From assembly GCA_015488875.1 (NCBI GenBank), contig WFMX01000193.1, forward strand, positions 1 to 7,127: a DNA stretch of 7,127 bases, written 5' to 3'. Within the stretch, counting starts at the first letter, position 1. Every line of letters starts with the position of its first letter. The stretch is from Campylobacterota bacterium. Lineage in GTDB: Bacteria > Campylobacterota > Campylobacteria > Campylobacterales > Sulfurovaceae. Below are positions 5,642-7,127 of this stretch, piece after piece. Below the pieces are notes generated by a model that saw only the letters and a program-made list of their open reading frames with translations, did no database searches and had not been told where the DNA came from. The position numbers were made by a program, and so were the translations under genes.

Positions 5642-6169
5642 ATGATGAAAAAACCTACCCCTATAGATGAAGAGATAGTGCTAGACCCAAAGAGATATAT
5701 AGTCAGTGAGACTGATGAAAAAGGCAAGATAACTTTCTGCAATGACTACTTCATAGAAGTGAGTGGATACACTCAAGAGGAGCTTATAGGAAAACCTCAC
5801 TCTATAGTACGACATCCTGATATGCCAAAGGTGGTGTTCAAGCTACTATGGGAGACTATATCACAAGGCAAAAACATCAATGCCGTAGTCAAAAATCTAG
5901 CAAAAGATGGTAGATACTACTGGATATTTACAGAGTTTGAGTCACGAAGAGATACAGATACAGGCAAAATCATAGGGTATCATGCCGCAAGAAAAAGCAT
6001 ATCCAAACATGTACTAGAGGTCGTAGCTCAACTCTACGCCAAACTACTAGAGATGGAGCAGACAGAGAGTGTAGAATCATCAGAAGCGTTTCTGCATAGA
6101 TATCTCAAATCAGAGGGTGATGATATCACTTTCGCGAATCTGATGGAGAATATACATAGGCTATATTAG
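5642..6169 (+). CDS. Stand-alone Aer/CetB-type PAS domain protein, probable FAD-binding redox/energy-taxis sensor
   Basis: This 175-residue soluble protein has one PAS domain (about 18-120) and a short helical tail. The domain is of the Aer type: ITFCNDYFIEVSGYT (30-44) and the hallmark IVRHPDMP (55-62), followed by Trp70 and the KN pair at 84-85. Asn34, Arg57, His58, Asp60 and Asn85 fall where I recall the FAD-linked residues of E. coli Aer, so FAD binding is likely. Aer has membrane and signalling domains after the PAS; here they are absent, as in Campylobacter CetB (about 165 residues), which signals through a separate receptor, CetA. No receptor gene is adjacent, so the partner must lie elsewhere. 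Two ATGs are possible: 5642, and 5645, which has the better spacing to AAGGA at 5635-5639. It appears to be a single-gene unit with its own promoter. Confidence 0.88.
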   Translation: MMKKPTPIDEEIVLDPKRYIVSETDEKGKITFCNDYFIEVSGYTQEELIGKPHSIVRHPDMPKVVFKLLWETISQGKNINAVVKNLAKDGRYYWIFTEFESRRDTDTGKIIGYHAARKSISKHVLEVVAQLYAKLLEMEQTESVESSEAFLHRYLKSEGDDITFANLMENIHRLY

Positions 6170-6236
6170 AAGTCTCCCAAAAACAATTTTACACATCTCA
6201 CTTCTTTTTGCTCCTAGTAGAACTATCCCAATCGTC

Positions 6237-6260
6237 ACATAGAACTACTATGTCCTTTTT
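6237..6260 (+). terminator. Possible weak intrinsic terminator after the PAS gene
   Basis: ACATAG (6237-6242) and CTATGT (6248-6253) form a perfect 6-bp stem with a 5-base loop. It is followed by CC and five T's (6256-6260). The stem is AT-rich, so it would be weak alone. Confidence 0.35.
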
Positions 6261-6347
6261 GGGACAATCTAGTTAGAAACAAAATTACTTAGTCGATGAT
6301 GTTACGCATTTTATACAAATATGTCACTATTTATCCTAGTATTGGAA

Positions 6348-6375
6348 GTGTGGCTTTAGCCTCACCGCTCTTTTG
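6348..6375 (+). terminator. Possible intrinsic terminator-like hairpin
   Basis: GTGTGGC (6348-6354) and GCCTCAC (6359-6365) pair at 6 of 7 positions around the loop TTTA. CGCTCTTTTG follows, with a short T-run. It may end transcripts from the PAS gene or belong to a leader of the LysM gene. Confidence 0.35.
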
Positions 6376-6510
6376 TGCAATAAGTCATCCATGCCAATAA
6401 ATAAAAAACTCCCCTATGACAATTCACTGACAATGTGTAGCTAAGATTGTAACAGCAAAACATATAGGATTGCCCTTGTGTTTTAGTTTGATACAATATT
6501 AGGAAAATTT

Positions 6511-7127
6511 ATGAACAAAATATATCTATTGCTATTTATCCTCACTTTCACAGCTACCCAAAGTATGGCAAAACAGCACACAAATAGTAAAAGCATAGTG
6601 TTGGTGCAGTATACATTGAAAGCCAACGATACACTACAGATACTGGCAAAAAGGTACAATACAACAACTTCGAAAATAGTGAGAATCAACAAACTAGACA
6701 GAAGTAAAAGACTCCATCTAGGACAAGTAATGAAAATACCTACTAGTATATATAGATATAGAGAATTATCTAGCACTCATATCAAAAAAAGCGTAGTCAA
6801 GGTTGATAAAATAACTAGCAAAACCACAAAGATAAAACCACAAACAGTAACCCACGAAGATTCTCACATCACCAAAAGAGAAGACTCACCTTACAATATA
6901 CCACTACAAATCAACGCTATGGTATCAAAGATCAATCCTATAGATAGGATAGGTGCAAGTAAATTATTCAAGCCGAGTCACAAGATTCTCTTGGTGGAGA
7001 GTAGTAGTTTGGTCAAAAAAAGTAAAGAAAAGAACCCAAGAGAAATAGTTTCAAACAAGAATATAGTAGTGAAGTTTAGTAAGTGGTCAGAGGCACATCC
7101 AATCTTGTATACAAAGAGCAGTAGAGA
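6511..7127 (+). CDS. Secreted LysM-domain protein, N-terminal part (3' truncated)
   Basis: The reading frame opens with ATG at 6511, with AGGA at 6501-6504 (6 bases away), and stays open to the end of the window: 205 full codons, stop not seen. It begins with a signal peptide: Lys3, hydrophobic residues 4-14, and likely cleavage after Ser-Met-Ala at 18-20. One LysM domain follows at about 33-77: the start VQYTLKANDTLQILAKRY, the IVRINKL helix with its Asn, and LHLGQVMKIP at the end. LysM binds the N-acetylglucosamine chains of peptidoglycan, so the protein should sit in the periplasm on the cell wall. The next 130 residues are rich in Lys, Ser and Thr without a recognised domain, though SHKILLVESSSLVKK could be a degenerate repeat of the LysM end. 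Any catalytic domain, such as a peptidase or amidase, would lie beyond the window. The minus-strand frame across it is only a shadow. Confidence 0.85.
   Translation, partial: MNKIYLLLFILTFTATQSMAKQHTNSKSIVLVQYTLKANDTLQILAKRYNTTTSKIVRINKLDRSKRLHLGQVMKIPTSIYRYRELSSTHIKKSVVKVDKITSKTTKIKPQTVTHEDSHITKREDSPYNIPLQINAMVSKINPIDRIGASKLFKPSHKILLVESSSLVKKSKEKNPREIVSNKNIVVKFSKWSEAHPILYTKSSR

Larger units (their letters stand above)
6170..6510. other. Gene-free stretch of 341 bases with several hairpins
   Basis: I find no convincing gene between the PAS and LysM genes. The stretch contains a long-range inverted repeat TCCCAAAAA/TTTTTGGGA (6175-6183 and 6256-6264), two competing hairpins within 6215-6265, a second hairpin at 6348-6365, and just before the LysM gene a TACAAT box (6492-6497) with TTGCCC (6470-6475) 16 bases upstream. 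That promoter would start transcription near 6504, too close to the ribosome binding site at 6501 to be the main one. The length is more than a simple promoter needs. Confidence 0.5.

Noticed and set aside
6299..6400. 33-codon plus-strand frame (MLRILYKY...) in the gene-free stretch
   Set aside because: It has no ribosome binding site, no recognisable motif, and crosses the hairpin at 6348-6365.
6483..6776. 97-residue minus-strand frame with hydrophobic stretches
   Set aside because: It runs antisense to the LysM gene, which has a signal peptide, a LysM domain and a ribosome binding site. The hydrophobic look comes from Lys/Asn/Ser-rich codons read backwards.

Overview
The window reads as an ordinary chromosomal stretch of an AT-rich bacterium, most likely a Campylobacterota (Epsilonproteobacteria) member of the Sulfurovum/Sulfurimonas kind. 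The evidence is heavy use of ATA, CTA and AGA codons, a QueE of the Campylobacterota type with a long insert inside its radical-SAM cysteine motif, a stand-alone Aer-type PAS protein like CetB, and TATAAT boxes behind T-rich stretches rather than clear -35 boxes. The lineage is inferred from protein character, not from a database match.

Layout: (1) 1-975 (+), the C-terminal part of a YyaL/DUF255-type thioredoxin-domain protein whose start lies outside the window. (2) 976-1242, an intergenic region with a repeat-like element and hairpins. (3) 1243-2211 (+), an exported protein with two HKD (phospholipase D/nuclease) motifs, followed with no gap by queE (2212-2970, +). (4) 2971-3159, a convergent intergenic region with a second diverged copy of the same element and a strong hairpin. 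(5) Minus strand, 5482 down to 3160: a three-gene operon of low-molecular-weight phosphotyrosine phosphatase, DUF523/TudS-like Fe-S protein and a secreted Deg/HtrA-type serine protease; the stop and start codons overlap at both junctions. (6) 5483-5641, a divergent regulatory region with palindromes and two TATAAT boxes. (7) 5642-6169 (+), a single PAS-domain, probably FAD-binding, Aer/CetB-like protein. (8) 6170-6510, a gene-free stretch with several hairpins. (9) 6511-7127 (+), a secreted LysM protein running off the end of the window.

How the genes work together: the only strongly linked sets are the minus-strand operon and the PLD-queE pair. Three of the nine genes are exported to the periplasm or envelope (HKD protein, Deg protease, LysM protein). 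QueE makes the 7-deazaguanine precursor of queuosine, but no other queuosine gene is present. I saw no tRNA, rRNA, CRISPR array, transposase or defence gene, and no clearly new multi-gene system. The points most worth checking are the duplicated post-stop intergenic element, the unusual QueE cysteine spacing, and the overlapping phosphatase/DUF523/protease operon.
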